64,000 bases of DNA from Nitratireductor alexandrii (GTDB lineage: Bacteria > Pseudomonadota > Alphaproteobacteria > Rhizobiales > Rhizobiaceae). Of this stretch, positions 1 through 9,152 are shown one piece after another. Below the pieces are notes generated by a model. It saw only the letters and a list, made by a program, of their open reading frames with translations, searched no databases and was not told where the DNA came from. The stretch spans positions 62,001-126,000 of the forward strand of contig NZ_RBVY01000005.1 of the NCBI RefSeq assembly GCF_004000215.1, read 5' to 3'. Position 1 is the stretch's first letter, and each line of letters starts with the position of its first letter. Made by a program: the position numbers and the translations under genes.

Positions 1-629
1 AGCGAGAGCGTGTTGCGCAAGATCCCCTTCTTCATGCGCGCGCCCTGCATGGGATAGATCGCCACAAGCGCCGCGCCGCCCATCTCCACCGTCTGGGCCC
101 GCGCTAGCTTTTCCGTCCACTGGTTCGAGATCGTGTTGATGACGGAGGAATTGCCCTTTTCGTCGGCGATCACCATCGGCGTGGCCGCGACCCCGTGCAT
201 GGTGAAGCTCACCATCTGCAGTTCGGGAAAGGCGCGTCCCATGCCGTCGCCGTCGATCAGCGGCAGCCCGGTCGCGGCGGCGACCGCGAACGGAATGGTC
301 GAGTTTAGCCCGCCCGCCTCGATGCAGATCAGCGCGTCGGCCTTGCGCCCGAGAAAGGTCTCGAGCTGGGCCAGCGCCTCACGCGCCTCGTCGCCGCGCG
401 GCAGTTTTTCCACCATCACCGTCGGCGCGCCCATCATCGCCACCGGCACGCACAAGGCGTCGTCGGCAACCTCCTCGGCATCGATCACACGCACCGGACC
501 GTATTGTTCGATCGCCGCGCGCGCCATCAGCTTGCCGATATGCGGGTCGCCGCCGCCGCCGGTTCCCAAAAACGCGCCACCCAGCGCGATCGGCTCCATA
601 TCGTCGGCCGAAACCGTGAATGTCGTCAT
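1..629 (-). CDS. DUF917 family protein, N-terminal part (cut by window edge)
   Basis: The first 209 residues of a protein whose C-terminal part lies beyond the left edge. It starts at an ATG that overlaps the stop of the neighbouring DUF917 gene (ATGA, 626-629), so the two are translationally coupled. A glycine-rich LGTGGGGDP stretch lies at residues 21-29, and a DGDGMGRAFPE block follows; both recur in the neighbour, so the pair are paralogues. DUF917 proteins sit beside hydantoinase-type genes; as I recall, Pfam now names the family after an S-methyl-thiohydantoin desulfurase. The context (HyuA, peptide-type ABC transporter) suggests catabolism of a hydantoin-like or cyclic amide compound. 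The exact substrate cannot be read from sequence. Confidence 0.85.
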   Translation of the reverse strand, partial: MTTFTVSADDMEPIALGGAFLGTGGGGDPHIGKLMARAAIEQYGPVRVIDAEEVADDALCVPVAMMGAPTVMVEKLPRGDEAREALAQLETFLGRKADALICIEAGGLNSTIPFAVAAATGLPLIDGDGMGRAFPELQMVSFTMHGVAATPMVIADEKGNSSVINTISNQWTEKLARAQTVEMGGAALVAIYPMQGARMKKGILRNTLS

Positions 630-1771
630 GTGGCGCTCCCTTGTGTCGGCTCGTCCGCTTGCATCGGCCGGTAGGCGATATCGTCGAAGCCGAAGCCCTT
701 CGGGCCGACGACCTCCAGCGCCTCGGGCGTGCGCAGCAGCGGGTGGCAGGGCAAGGCCACCACCGCGACCCGCTGGCCGTAGCGCAGCATCTCGGTGGTG
801 ATGGCGTTGCCGGTGTCGATATCGAGAATGATGATCAGGTCGGGCACGGCGATCTCGACCACGCCGTCGCGCTTGAACACCAAATTCTCGTTCTGGATCA
901 GCACCGCGGCCGTCTGGTCGTTACAGCCGTCGAAGCCTTCGATGATCGCCTCGCCGGTGACGAAGCCGCCCTTCAAGTGCCGCTTGAGATCCTTGATCTT
1001 GCCGGTGAAGCAGACCCGTCCGCTCTCCATCTCGCAGATCGCCGCGATCGGGTCGGCGTGGCGCTGACGCGCCTCGATCACCGCGCGGCCGAGCGCCACC
1101 GCCTTGGTATAGGAATCGGGGATGGAGAACTGCTTGACGAAGGCGCCGCTCATCGGCGCGCTGGCCAGCGTCGAAGCCCCGCCCTGCGAAATCACGCAGG
1201 CGCGCGCCATGCGCTCGTGCCATTTCTCCGAAATCGCATGGTCGAAGATGACGACGTTGCCGTGCGGGTCGCACATCACCGACGGCGTGGAACGGTGGCC
1301 GTAAATCGAATAGGTCGTCATCTGCATTTCGGGAAAGGCGCGCCCCATGCCGTCGCCGTCGACCACCGGCAGCCCGGCCAGCGAGGCGGTGATCAGCGGC
1401 TCCATCGCGTTCTGGCCGCCGATTTCCTCGCAGGCGATCGCGTCGGCCTTGAAACCGAGGCGCTCCTCCAGCGCACGCACGCAGCGCAGCCCCTCGCGAC
1501 CTTCCTTGATGCGCTCGAACGAAATCAGCGGCGCGCCGATGCCGCCCAGCGACACCACCTTGGCGTCGTCGGGCAGATCCTCCATCTTGATCACGCTGAG
1601 CGTGTGGCCGGCGCGCAATGCCTGGCGCGCCCTGAGTTTGCCGATATAGGGATTGCCGCCGCCGCCGGTGCCCAGGATCGCCGAGCCGATCTCCAGCGCC
1701 TCGATGTCGGCTTCCGTCAACGTCCAGAGTTTGTCAGGCCGGGAGAGCATCGCCGCCTCCCATCTCGCCAA
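626..1771 (-). CDS. DUF917 family protein
   Basis: A 381-residue, apparently full-length member of the DUF917 family. The glycine-rich ILGTGGGGNP stretch is near residues 32-41 and the conserved VDGDGMGRAFPE block near residue 135. The end of the protein carries the usual beta-rich half (ILDIDTGNAITTEML). The start used overlaps the upstream hydantoinase gene by 38 bases; an internal ATG seven codons in (1750) would reduce that to 17. It is the second-to-last visible gene of the operon ABC permeases - ABC ATPase - HyuA - DUF917 - DUF917. It probably works with the hydantoinase on one ring-containing substrate; this is inferred from gene order, not from catalytic residues. Confidence 0.88.
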   Translation of the reverse strand: MARWEAAMLSRPDKLWTLTEADIEALEIGSAILGTGGGGNPYIGKLRARQALRAGHTLSVIKMEDLPDDAKVVSLGGIGAPLISFERIKEGREGLRCVRALEERLGFKADAIACEEIGGQNAMEPLITASLAGLPVVDGDGMGRAFPEMQMTTYSIYGHRSTPSVMCDPHGNVVIFDHAISEKWHERMARACVISQGGASTLASAPMSGAFVKQFSIPDSYTKAVALGRAVIEARQRHADPIAAICEMESGRVCFTGKIKDLKRHLKGGFVTGEAIIEGFDGCNDQTAAVLIQNENLVFKRDGVVEIAVPDLIIILDIDTGNAITTEMLRYGQRVAVVALPCHPLLRTPEALEVVGPKGFGFDDIAYRPMQADEPTQGSAT

Positions 1772-3302
1772 CCACCTTGACGTGGATGCGCGTCGCGTTG
1801 CCCGGCAGATAGGCCAAGGGCACGTCCTCGCGCTCGATGACCTCGATCGTGGCGGCGTCGGCGCCGGCCCCGATCGCCTTTTCGGTGGCCTCCTCCTCCG
1901 CCTGTTTCAGGCAGCTTTCCCGCGTCAGCCCGTTTTCCAGCGAATAGATGCGGTCGACCTCGCCGCTGATCTGCGCGATCGCGGCGCCGACGGCGTTGGC
2001 GACGGCGAAATGGTCAGGCCGCAGAACTTCGAGATCGCCGAGCCGGTTCGGCATCAGGATCGAGCCGCCGCCGACCGCGATCACCGGCAGCGGTTCGGGC
2101 GAGATCCGGCTGCGCTCCACCGCCGCCTCCAGCATCGCCGTCATGGCGACGCGGGCGCCTTGTGCGAGGTCGGCATCGACCGAAGCGATCCTGGACTTGT
2201 CGCCGATATCGGCCTCGCCGAGGGCTACCGCGATGTCGGTCGCCGTCAGCGTGTCGCCGCCGAACACCAGCGCCTCGCGGGTCAGGCGGTAGCCGACCGA
2301 TTGCGGCCCCACCGTCACCGCTCCGTCGGGGCCGCGCCGCACCAGCGACCCGCCGCCCAGGCCGATCGAAAACACGTCCGGCATGCGGAAATTGGTGCGC
2401 ACGCCGCCAATGTCGACCACGGTCGCCGCCTGGCGGGGAAAGCCGAGCTGCAGCGCACCGACATCGGTGGTCGTGCCGCCGATATCGACGACAATGCCGT
2501 TCTTGATGCCGGTCAAAAACGCCGCGCCGCGCATCGAATTGGTCGGTCCGGACGCGAAGGTCAGCACCGGGAAGCGCTTGACCATCGCCGCATCCATCAG
2601 CGTGCCGTCATTCTGGGTGATGAAGAACGGACAGTGCAGACCGGTCGACTTCAGCGCCCCGGCGAAGGCGTCGACCGTCCGCGCGCTGAGCGCGAGCAGG
2701 CTGGCGTTCATGATCGCCGCGCTTTCGCGCTCCAGGAGCCCGATGCGACCGATATCCGACGACAGAACCACCTGCAGGTCGGGGCATTTCTTCAAAAGCC
2801 GATCCCTGGCGTCGAGTTCCATCTGCCGGTTGATCGGGCTGAAGACCGAGCTGATCGAGGCCGTGCTGATCTTCTTGGCCAGAATGTCGTCGGCGATGCG
2901 GTCGATCTCCTCGCCGTCGAGCGGTGCGATCTCGCGCCCGTCGAACTCGTAGCCGCCGCGCACCAGATAGCCGAGGTCGCCCGCCGCCTCGCGCAGATCC
3001 TGCGGCCAGTCGACCATCGGCGGCAGGCAGGCGGTCGCCGGCAGGCCGAGCCGGATCGCGGCGACCGGGCTGATATGCTTGCGTTCGATGACGGCATTGG
3101 TGAAGTGAGTGGTGCCGATCATCACATTGGCGATCTTGGCGCGATCGACGCCGGCCTTCGACAGCACGTTTTCCAGCGCTTCGAGCACGCCGGAGGTCAC
3201 GTCCTCCGTGGTCGCCGCCTTCACGCCGGCAAGCACCTCGCGGTCATGCATGACCACGGCGTCGGTATTGGTTCCGCCTACATCGATCCCCAGACGATAC
3301 AC
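1734..3302 (-). CDS. Hydantoinase/oxoprolinase family protein (HyuA-type)
   Basis: A 522-residue protein with the two nucleotide-binding signatures of the actin-like hydantoinase A / 5-oxoprolinase family: GIDVGGTNTDAVV at residues 5-17, and VVDIGGTTTDVG in the middle. Members couple ATP hydrolysis to opening hydantoin or oxoproline rings. At about 520 residues it matches the shorter HyuA form usually found next to DUF917 genes, not the long stand-alone form. Translation starts at GTG (3302), with AAGGAG about eight bases upstream; an out-of-frame ATG nearby is not used. It lies 33 bases after the ABC ATPase gene and overlaps the next DUF917 gene, so it belongs to the same operon. Confidence 0.9.
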   Translation of the reverse strand: MYRLGIDVGGTNTDAVVMHDREVLAGVKAATTEDVTSGVLEALENVLSKAGVDRAKIANVMIGTTHFTNAVIERKHISPVAAIRLGLPATACLPPMVDWPQDLREAAGDLGYLVRGGYEFDGREIAPLDGEEIDRIADDILAKKISTASISSVFSPINRQMELDARDRLLKKCPDLQVVLSSDIGRIGLLERESAAIMNASLLALSARTVDAFAGALKSTGLHCPFFITQNDGTLMDAAMVKRFPVLTFASGPTNSMRGAAFLTGIKNGIVVDIGGTTTDVGALQLGFPRQAATVVDIGGVRTNFRMPDVFSIGLGGGSLVRRGPDGAVTVGPQSVGYRLTREALVFGGDTLTATDIAVALGEADIGDKSRIASVDADLAQGARVAMTAMLEAAVERSRISPEPLPVIAVGGGSILMPNRLGDLEVLRPDHFAVANAVGAAIAQISGEVDRIYSLENGLTRESCLKQAEEEATEKAIGAGADAATIEVIEREDVPLAYLPGNATRIHVKVVGEMGGGDALPA

Positions 3303-3335
3303 CGCATTTCTCCTTTCCTGGTTTGCCGGCGGCGC

Positions 3336-5015
3336 TCAGGCGACCGCATCGACAAGAAACCGCTTTCTCTCCTCCGCCGAGACGGAGGGTTTCATTTGTT
3401 CTTCCTCGTCGCCCATGACCGGGACGGCCGCGATCAGCGCGCGCGTATAGGCATGGGCCGGCTCGGCGAAGACCGCCTTCGGCTCGCCCTCCTCAACCAA
3501 TTCGCCGCGCAGCATAACCGCGATGCGGCTGCAGAAATTGCGCATCAAAGACAGGTCGTGCGAGATGAACAGATAGGTCAGGCCCAGCTCGTCGCGCAGG
3601 CGTTGCAGAAGCGCGATGACGTTTTTCTGCACCGACACGTCGAGCGCCGAGGTCGGCTCGTCGAGCACGATGATCTTGGGATTGGCCGCGAGCGCCCGCG
3701 CGATCGCCACGCGCTGTTTCTGGCCGCCGGACAATTCGTGCGGATATTTCGACACATAGTGCGCCGGCAGGTCGACATGGCGCAGCAATTCGGCGATCCG
3801 CGCGTCGAAACGCGCCCGCTCGAGGCCGGCGAAGGTGAGCGGCACCGACAGCGTCTGCCCGACGGTGCGCTTCGGATTCAGCGACGTGCCGGGGTTCTGG
3901 TAGACGATCTGGGTCAGGTGGCGGAAGGCGTCGCTGCGCCCCGTCCCGGCCATCGTCGCGCCGTCGACGGTGATGGCGCCGGCGCTGGGCGCGATCAGGC
4001 CCATGATCATGCGCGCGACCGTGGTCTTGCCGGAGCCGGATTCGCCGGCCAGCCCGAAAATTTCGCCCTTGCGGATCGCCAGATCGACGTCCTTGACGGC
4101 GACGTGCTCGCTGCCGCGGCCGATCAGGCGCCGCTCGGAGAACGTCTTCGACACGCCCTCGAGCGCGATGATCGTCTCGCCCTCGACGGCAGGCTGGTCG
4201 ACCACTTTGGGCCCGTAGAGCGGCGGGATCGCGTCGACGAGCTCGCGCGTATAGGCCTCGCGCGGGCTGGTGAAGAGTTGGCGCAGAGGCCCGTGCTCGA
4301 CGATTTCGCCATGGCGCATGACATAGATGTCGTCCGCCATCTGCCGCACGACGCCGAGATTATGGGTGATCATCAACAACGACAGGCCGTTTTCGGCGAC
4401 CAGCCGGTTGATCAGCTTCATGATCTCGTCCTGGGTGGTGACGTCGAGCGCGGTGCCCGGCTCGTCGGCGATCAGCAGCTTGGGCTGGTGCAACAGCGCC
4501 AGCGCGATCAGCACGCGCTGGCGCATGCCGCCCGACAATTGTGCCGGATAGGCCGAGAACACGCGCTCGGGATCGGAAAGCTGAACCTTGCGCAACACCT
4601 CGTAGATGCGTTTCTGGCGCTCCGCCGGGCTGGATCGTTCGCCCAGGCGCATATCGGCGAAGCGCATCACGTCGTCGAGATGGCGTCCGATGCGGAAGAC
4701 CGGATTGAAGGAGGAGAGCGGGTCCTGCATGATCACCGAAAAGGCCGTGCCTTTCATGCGGTCGCGCTCGGCTTCGGCAAGCTGCAGCACGTCGCGGCCC
4801 TCGAACAGGATCGAACCGCCTTCCACATGCGCGTTGCCCGGCAGCGTGCCGAGGATCGACTTGGCCGTCACCGACTTGCCGGACCCGGTCTCGCCGATCA
4901 GCGCGACCCGCCCGCCCTCGGGGATCGACAGCGAGACGTTCTTGAGAACGTGGGCGCGGTAACCGTAGGTGCGGAAGGCGACGTCGAGATCGCGGATGTC
5001 GAGAAGAGTGTCCAT
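3336..5015 (-). CDS. ABC transporter, fused double ATPase (DppD-DppF type)
   Basis: A 559-residue protein of two complete ABC ATPase domains in tandem, as in fused oligopeptide/nickel-type importers. Domain 1 has Walker A GETGSGKS near residue 40, signature LSGGMRQR and Walker B LLIADEPGTALD. Domain 2 has GESGSGKT, LSGGQKQR and IIVLDEPTSALD. The start chosen is ATG 5015, two bases after the stop of the upstream permease; the open frame extends further upstream but that part reads across the permease gene. It powers the inner-membrane permeases encoded just upstream. The substrate is unknown; the HyuA and DUF917 genes that follow suggest a hydantoin-like or modified amino-acid compound. Confidence 0.92.
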   Translation of the reverse strand: MDTLLDIRDLDVAFRTYGYRAHVLKNVSLSIPEGGRVALIGETGSGKSVTAKSILGTLPGNAHVEGGSILFEGRDVLQLAEAERDRMKGTAFSVIMQDPLSSFNPVFRIGRHLDDVMRFADMRLGERSSPAERQKRIYEVLRKVQLSDPERVFSAYPAQLSGGMRQRVLIALALLHQPKLLIADEPGTALDVTTQDEIMKLINRLVAENGLSLLMITHNLGVVRQMADDIYVMRHGEIVEHGPLRQLFTSPREAYTRELVDAIPPLYGPKVVDQPAVEGETIIALEGVSKTFSERRLIGRGSEHVAVKDVDLAIRKGEIFGLAGESGSGKTTVARMIMGLIAPSAGAITVDGATMAGTGRSDAFRHLTQIVYQNPGTSLNPKRTVGQTLSVPLTFAGLERARFDARIAELLRHVDLPAHYVSKYPHELSGGQKQRVAIARALAANPKIIVLDEPTSALDVSVQKNVIALLQRLRDELGLTYLFISHDLSLMRNFCSRIAVMLRGELVEEGEPKAVFAEPAHAYTRALIAAVPVMGDEEEQMKPSVSAEERKRFLVDAVA

Positions 5016-5017
5016 CC

Positions 5018-5893
5018 TCACGCCTCCACGTCGAACATGTCGCGCAGCCCGTCGCCGAGCAGATTGAAGCCGAGCGTGGCGTAGAAAATGGCGAAACCCG
5101 GCGCCAGCACCTCCCACCACATTTCCGGCAGGAACTGCCGCCCGTCGGCGACCATCGAGCCGAGATCGGGCGTCGGCGGCTTCACGCCGAGCCCGAGGAA
5201 GGACAAGGTCGCGCCGAACAGGATGACGAAGGCGGCGTCCAGCGTCGTCTTGACCGAGATCACCGAGATGCAGTTGGGCAGGATCTCGCGCGTCAAGATG
5301 TGCCAGTGGCTGGCGCCGGCGAGCCGGGCCGCCTCGATGAAATCCTCCGCCGCGATCGATTTCGACACCCGGTAGACGAGCCGCGCGTGCCAGGTCCACC
5401 ACAACAGCGTGATCGCCAGCATGGCGTTGACCAGGTTGGGCTCCAAAACGTTGCCGATCGCCAGCGCCATGACCAGCGGTGGGATCGCCAGCATGACATT
5501 GGTGAAGCCGGTGATGATGCGTTCGGTCAGGCCGCTGAAATAGCCGGCGGCCAGCCCCAGCGCCGCCCCGACCGGCACCGCCACGCCGAGCACGCCGACG
5601 ACCAGCAGCAGCGACACCCGGAAGCCGAACACGACCCGGCTCAAGATGTCGCGTCCGACCTTGTCGGTGCCCAGCAGATGGGCCAGGTCCGGTGCGGAAT
5701 GACGATTGCGGAAATCGACCACCGCACCGACATGGTCCGGATAGGGCGCGATCAGCGGCGCGAAGATCGCGGCCAGGATGACGGTCGCCACCATGACCGC
5801 GCCGATCACCGCCGCCGGATTGCGGGTGAAGCGGTACCAGGCCATATAGCGGGTCGACAGCGCCTCGGGCTGCGGCATCGCGGGAACCGTCAT
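5018..5893 (-). CDS. ABC transporter permease (DppC type)
   Basis: A 291-residue inner-membrane permease of the peptide/nickel importer family. It has an N-terminal segment typical of DppC (NPAAVIGAVMVATVILAAIF), then the cluster of membrane helices, and the cytoplasmic loop EAARLAGASHWHILTREILPN that couples to the ATPase. The motif LGTDKVGRDILSRVVFG is characteristic of DppC/OppC proteins. Its start ATG overlaps the stop of the DppB-type gene by one base, and it ends two bases before the double ATPase, so the three are coupled. Confidence 0.93.
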   Translation of the reverse strand: MTVPAMPQPEALSTRYMAWYRFTRNPAAVIGAVMVATVILAAIFAPLIAPYPDHVGAVVDFRNRHSAPDLAHLLGTDKVGRDILSRVVFGFRVSLLLVVGVLGVAVPVGAALGLAAGYFSGLTERIITGFTNVMLAIPPLVMALAIGNVLEPNLVNAMLAITLLWWTWHARLVYRVSKSIAAEDFIEAARLAGASHWHILTREILPNCISVISVKTTLDAAFVILFGATLSFLGLGVKPPTPDLGSMVADGRQFLPEMWWEVLAPGFAIFYATLGFNLLGDGLRDMFDVEA

Positions 5894-6921
5894 CAGCGCG
5901 CCTCCTTGAAACGCAGGCGCGGGTCGATCATCAGCAACACCACGTCGATGATCAGGTTGGCGACGATGAAAAAGAACCCGGACACCAGCACCACGGCCAT
6001 GACCGCGTTGAGGTCCTTTTGCAGGATCGCCTCCAGCCCGTAGGAGGCGAACCCGCCCCAGGAGAACACCAGTTCCACGACGAAGGCGTTGCCGATCAGC
6101 GAGGCGAATTCCAGCCCCATGATGGTCAGCGGCGCGATCGAGGACAGTTTCAGCAAATAGCGGAAGATGATCACCCGGTCGGGCACGCCGAAGGATTTCA
6201 GCGTCAGCACATGGTCGCGGCGCTGGTGCTCGATCATCGCCGAGCGGGTGATGCGGGTGACCTGCCCGATACCGGCCATCGCCAGTGCCAGCGCCGGAAA
6301 AGCCAGATGCTGCAGCGCGCTGACGAAGACGTCGAAGCGGCCATGCGCAATGGAATCGATCAACAGCAGTCCGGTCGGCCCCTGCGGCACGGTCAGCGTG
6401 TAGTCGATGCGCCCCAGGATCGGCCAGCCGGGAAAGAAGTTCGCCGCCGCGAGCTGCAGAAGGATGGCGAACAGGAAGCTCGGCATCGTCACGCCGATGA
6501 TCGAGAAGAAACGGCCGGTATTGTCGATCCAGCTGTTGCGGTAGCGCGCGGTGACGACGCCCAGCGGCACCGATATCACGATCATCAGGAACACCGTCAC
6601 CAGCACGAGTTCCAGCGTCGCCGGCAGGAGTTCGAGGATTTCGGTCGCCACCGGCTTGCCGGAGATCAGCGAGCGGCCGAAATCGCCGCGCAGGGCACCG
6701 CCGACATAATTCACGAACTGGATCAGGACCGGATCGTCGAGCCCCATTTCCAGGCGCATCGCGTCGACCTGCTCCTGGGTGGCGCTGGGGCCGAGCGCGA
6801 TGCGGGCCGGATCGCCCGGCACGACCCGCGCCAGCACGAAGATCATCAGCGACAGGACCAGCATGACGCCGGCGAAACCAAGCAGCCGCCGCAGCATGAC
6901 ATCGAGCAAATTGGTGTGCAT
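5893..6921 (-). CDS. ABC transporter permease (DppB type)
   Basis: A 342-residue inner-membrane permease. It has the DppB-family N-terminal helix (LLGFAGVMLVLSLMIFVLAR) followed by the signature GDPARIALGPSATQEQVDAM, and a membrane domain with the coupling loop LKSFGVPDRVIIFRYLL. It is the first gene of the operon, preceded by an AGGCCC-type leader and by an AT-rich stretch with direct repeats. Dipeptide-type systems normally include a periplasmic binding protein; none is encoded between here and the left edge, so it may lie beyond it or elsewhere. Confidence 0.93.
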   Translation of the reverse strand: MHTNLLDVMLRRLLGFAGVMLVLSLMIFVLARVVPGDPARIALGPSATQEQVDAMRLEMGLDDPVLIQFVNYVGGALRGDFGRSLISGKPVATEILELLPATLELVLVTVFLMIVISVPLGVVTARYRNSWIDNTGRFFSIIGVTMPSFLFAILLQLAAANFFPGWPILGRIDYTLTVPQGPTGLLLIDSIAHGRFDVFVSALQHLAFPALALAMAGIGQVTRITRSAMIEHQRRDHVLTLKSFGVPDRVIIFRYLLKLSSIAPLTIMGLEFASLIGNAFVVELVFSWGGFASYGLEAILQKDLNAVMAVVLVSGFFFIVANLIIDVVLLMIDPRLRFKEAR

Positions 6922-7017
6922 GGGCCTCCGGTTCCGCCTCGTGGCGGCATTGGCTGCCGCGCTGTCATTGCCGGAAGTCTGTCGCGATCACCACGCGTCG
7001 ATCAAGAGCAAGACCGG

Positions 7018-7047
7018 ATAGGTTTTGACAGAATAGGTATAGGTTTT
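7018..7047. promoter_or_regulatory. Direct repeat ATAGGTTTT upstream of the permease operon
   Basis: Two exact copies of ATAGGTTTT lie at 7018-7026 and 7039-7047, 21 bases apart start to start (two helical turns), with an extra ATAGGTAT between them. They sit in an AT-rich stretch between the LuxR-type gene and the ABC operon. Same-phase direct repeats are typical of activators such as MalT, so this is a plausible binding site for the adjacent LuxR-type regulator. This is inference from spacing and position only. Confidence 0.4.
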
Positions 7048-7073
7048 TAGGAAGTTTGGTCGATTTTAACCGG

Positions 7074-9068
7074 TCACGCGACCCAGCCGAGCGCCTTGGC
7101 GGTCGCGATCGCCTCGGCCCGGCGCCGGCAACCGATCTTGCGATAGATGTTGGACAGGTGGAATTTCACCGTCACTTCCGACAGGCCGAGCTGGCGGGCG
7201 ACGAACTTGTTGGTGCCGCCCTCCACCACCAGCAGAAGCACCTTCATTTCCTTGCGCGTCAGCCCCGCCCGCTGCGGCCCGTCCGAGGCCGGCATGTCGA
7301 GCGCCTTGAGCCGGCGCACGGCCTGGCGGACATCGTTGGACACCAGTACGAAGGAGCCGATGCGCTTGTCGTCGAGAAGCGTCGGAACCAGATGCGGCTC
7401 TTCGGCCAGCGGCATGATCGTACCGAGCCGCGCGCACGCTTCCAGCGCCTTCAGCATGTCCGACCGGGCCGTGCTGATGTCGCGGTGACGCCGCGCCAGA
7501 TGCGCCGACCACACGCGCAGCGTCACGCGCTGGCGGTCGGTAAGGTGGTCGTTGGTCAACAGGGCGCCGATCTGGTCGCGCAGCACCGGTCGGGTCGGCA
7601 CCTCCCAGATCAGGTGGCGCAACCACGCCATCACCAGCGCGATTTCCTGCGGATCGACGAGCCGGATGAGATTTTCGACCGCCCCCTCGACCCAGGTACG
7701 GTTTGCCCGCGACTGCACGGCGGTCAGAAGGTCGGCGGCCTCCTGCCAGCGATTGCCGTTTTGCAGGATGGCGACCTCGCGCAGGGTGATGACGAGCCGG
7801 AACCGGTTCGAGCGCCATTCCTGCACGCGCCATTTGTCGAGGAACGCGCGCGCCGCCGCGCTCGACACGTGCCGGCTCAGCGCCTGGCCGCCGTAATTGA
7901 TCGCCAGTTCGGCAACGGTCGGCCAGATCTCGCCATAGGCGAAGCGGTCGAACTCGTCGTTGAGAAAGCGCACCAGGGTGCGCACGTCGCCCTGCTCGTA
8001 GCGGATGACCGCCCTGACCAGCCCGAGCAGGCGCGCATCTGACGGCGTGTCGAACGGCACCCGCGCCAGCGTCTGCTCGGCATGGCGGGCATGGCCGTCG
8101 GCGGCGGTGAGCGCGCCGCGCAGCAGGCACAGGATCGCCTGGTAGAGATCGACATAAAAGCCGAGCAGATGGGCCTGCGCCTGCCGATAGTGGTGGCGCG
8201 CGCGCCGGGCGATCTCGTCGGCCGTCTCATATTCGCGCCGGCGCACCGCGACTTCCAGCATGGCGTTGTAGAAGCTGCCGCGCTGCAGATGATCGTCGAG
8301 CGCCACCTCGCCGAGCGCGTCGAACACCCGCGCCCGCGTCGTGTCGGTGATGGCGACGTCCTCGTACATGGCCATCAGGAAGCGAAACAGCCTGAAATCG
8401 AGCGGAAAACGGTCGCGGCCGTCCAGAACCACGTTGAGATTTTGCGCCTCGGGGCCGAAGCGGCGATTGATCAAATGCCGCGCGCGGCTGACATTGCCCG
8501 ATTTGAGCGCATGCATGGTGTAGGCGAACACAAGCACGTTCTCGTTCTCGCGCCAGGCTTGAGGAAATCCGTCCAAGACCTCAAGACATGCGTCCAGCCC
8601 GTGGAAATGCATGAAGAATTCCCGGCCGCCGGCATGGAACAGTCGCAGCGCCTCGTCGAAATCACCCTTTTTCTGCGCGGTCAGGATCGCGGCCACGGTG
8701 CCGTCGGCGCGCGCCAGCGGCCTGTCTGCCTGCCGGTCCCTGTCCGCCTGCTCCGGGGCCAGCGCGGCGCGGAACGCCGCGGCGAGCGCGACACTGCGAA
8801 AGGCCAGCCGGCCGCTGCCCGGCTCGACCGCCACCAGGGCGGGAAAGCGGTCGCACAACTCCACCAGCCTACCCGCATCGATCCCATCGGCGACCAGACC
8901 CTCCGGCGCGCGGGCCAGCGCCTCGAGCACCATCCGCAACGGATCGGGCAGCAATCCGAGCAGTTCGGCCGCGAGCACCGCGCCGGCCTCGTCGGCCGGT
9001 CCGGGGCCGACAGCATCGGCACCCGGCGGCGTCACGGCTGGTTGATGCGTCTCATCCTGCGCGTCCAT
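7074..9068 (-). CDS. LuxR-family transcriptional regulator (MalT-like, without ATPase domain)
   Basis: A 664-residue protein ending in a LuxR/GerE helix-turn-helix (LTRKEMKVLLLVVEGGTNKF ... LSEVTVKFHLSNIYRK, residues about 600-655). The middle is alpha-helical and resembles the tetratricopeptide-like sensor region of MalT proteins. The N-terminus (LLPDPLRMVLEALARAPEGL ...) resembles the winged-helix region that follows the ATPase in MalT, but no Walker A or B motif is present. The protein therefore looks like a MalT relative that has lost its nucleotide-binding module. It lies directly upstream of, and in the same direction as, the peptide-type ABC/HyuA/DUF917 operon and is its likely regulator. 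Confidence 0.85.
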   Translation of the reverse strand: MDAQDETHQPAVTPPGADAVGPGPADEAGAVLAAELLGLLPDPLRMVLEALARAPEGLVADGIDAGRLVELCDRFPALVAVEPGSGRLAFRSVALAAAFRAALAPEQADRDRQADRPLARADGTVAAILTAQKKGDFDEALRLFHAGGREFFMHFHGLDACLEVLDGFPQAWRENENVLVFAYTMHALKSGNVSRARHLINRRFGPEAQNLNVVLDGRDRFPLDFRLFRFLMAMYEDVAITDTTRARVFDALGEVALDDHLQRGSFYNAMLEVAVRRREYETADEIARRARHHYRQAQAHLLGFYVDLYQAILCLLRGALTAADGHARHAEQTLARVPFDTPSDARLLGLVRAVIRYEQGDVRTLVRFLNDEFDRFAYGEIWPTVAELAINYGGQALSRHVSSAAARAFLDKWRVQEWRSNRFRLVITLREVAILQNGNRWQEAADLLTAVQSRANRTWVEGAVENLIRLVDPQEIALVMAWLRHLIWEVPTRPVLRDQIGALLTNDHLTDRQRVTLRVWSAHLARRHRDISTARSDMLKALEACARLGTIMPLAEEPHLVPTLLDDKRIGSFVLVSNDVRQAVRRLKALDMPASDGPQRAGLTRKEMKVLLLVVEGGTNKFVARQLGLSEVTVKFHLSNIYRKIGCRRRAEAIATAKALGWVA

Positions 9069-9152
9069 GCGCTTATTTGCCCCGAAAGCGTCTCGCCCGG
9101 GACAATGCCGTATTTTCGGCGCCGGTCAAATGCCGGCGTGCGGCCTACACGC

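Noticed and set aside
1653-5084. Plus-strand open frame of 1143 codons
   Set aside because: It lies opposite three clear minus-strand genes (hydantoinase, double ATPase, DUF917 start). It is histidine- and arginine-rich with no family motif, as expected for the antisense frame of GC-rich genes.
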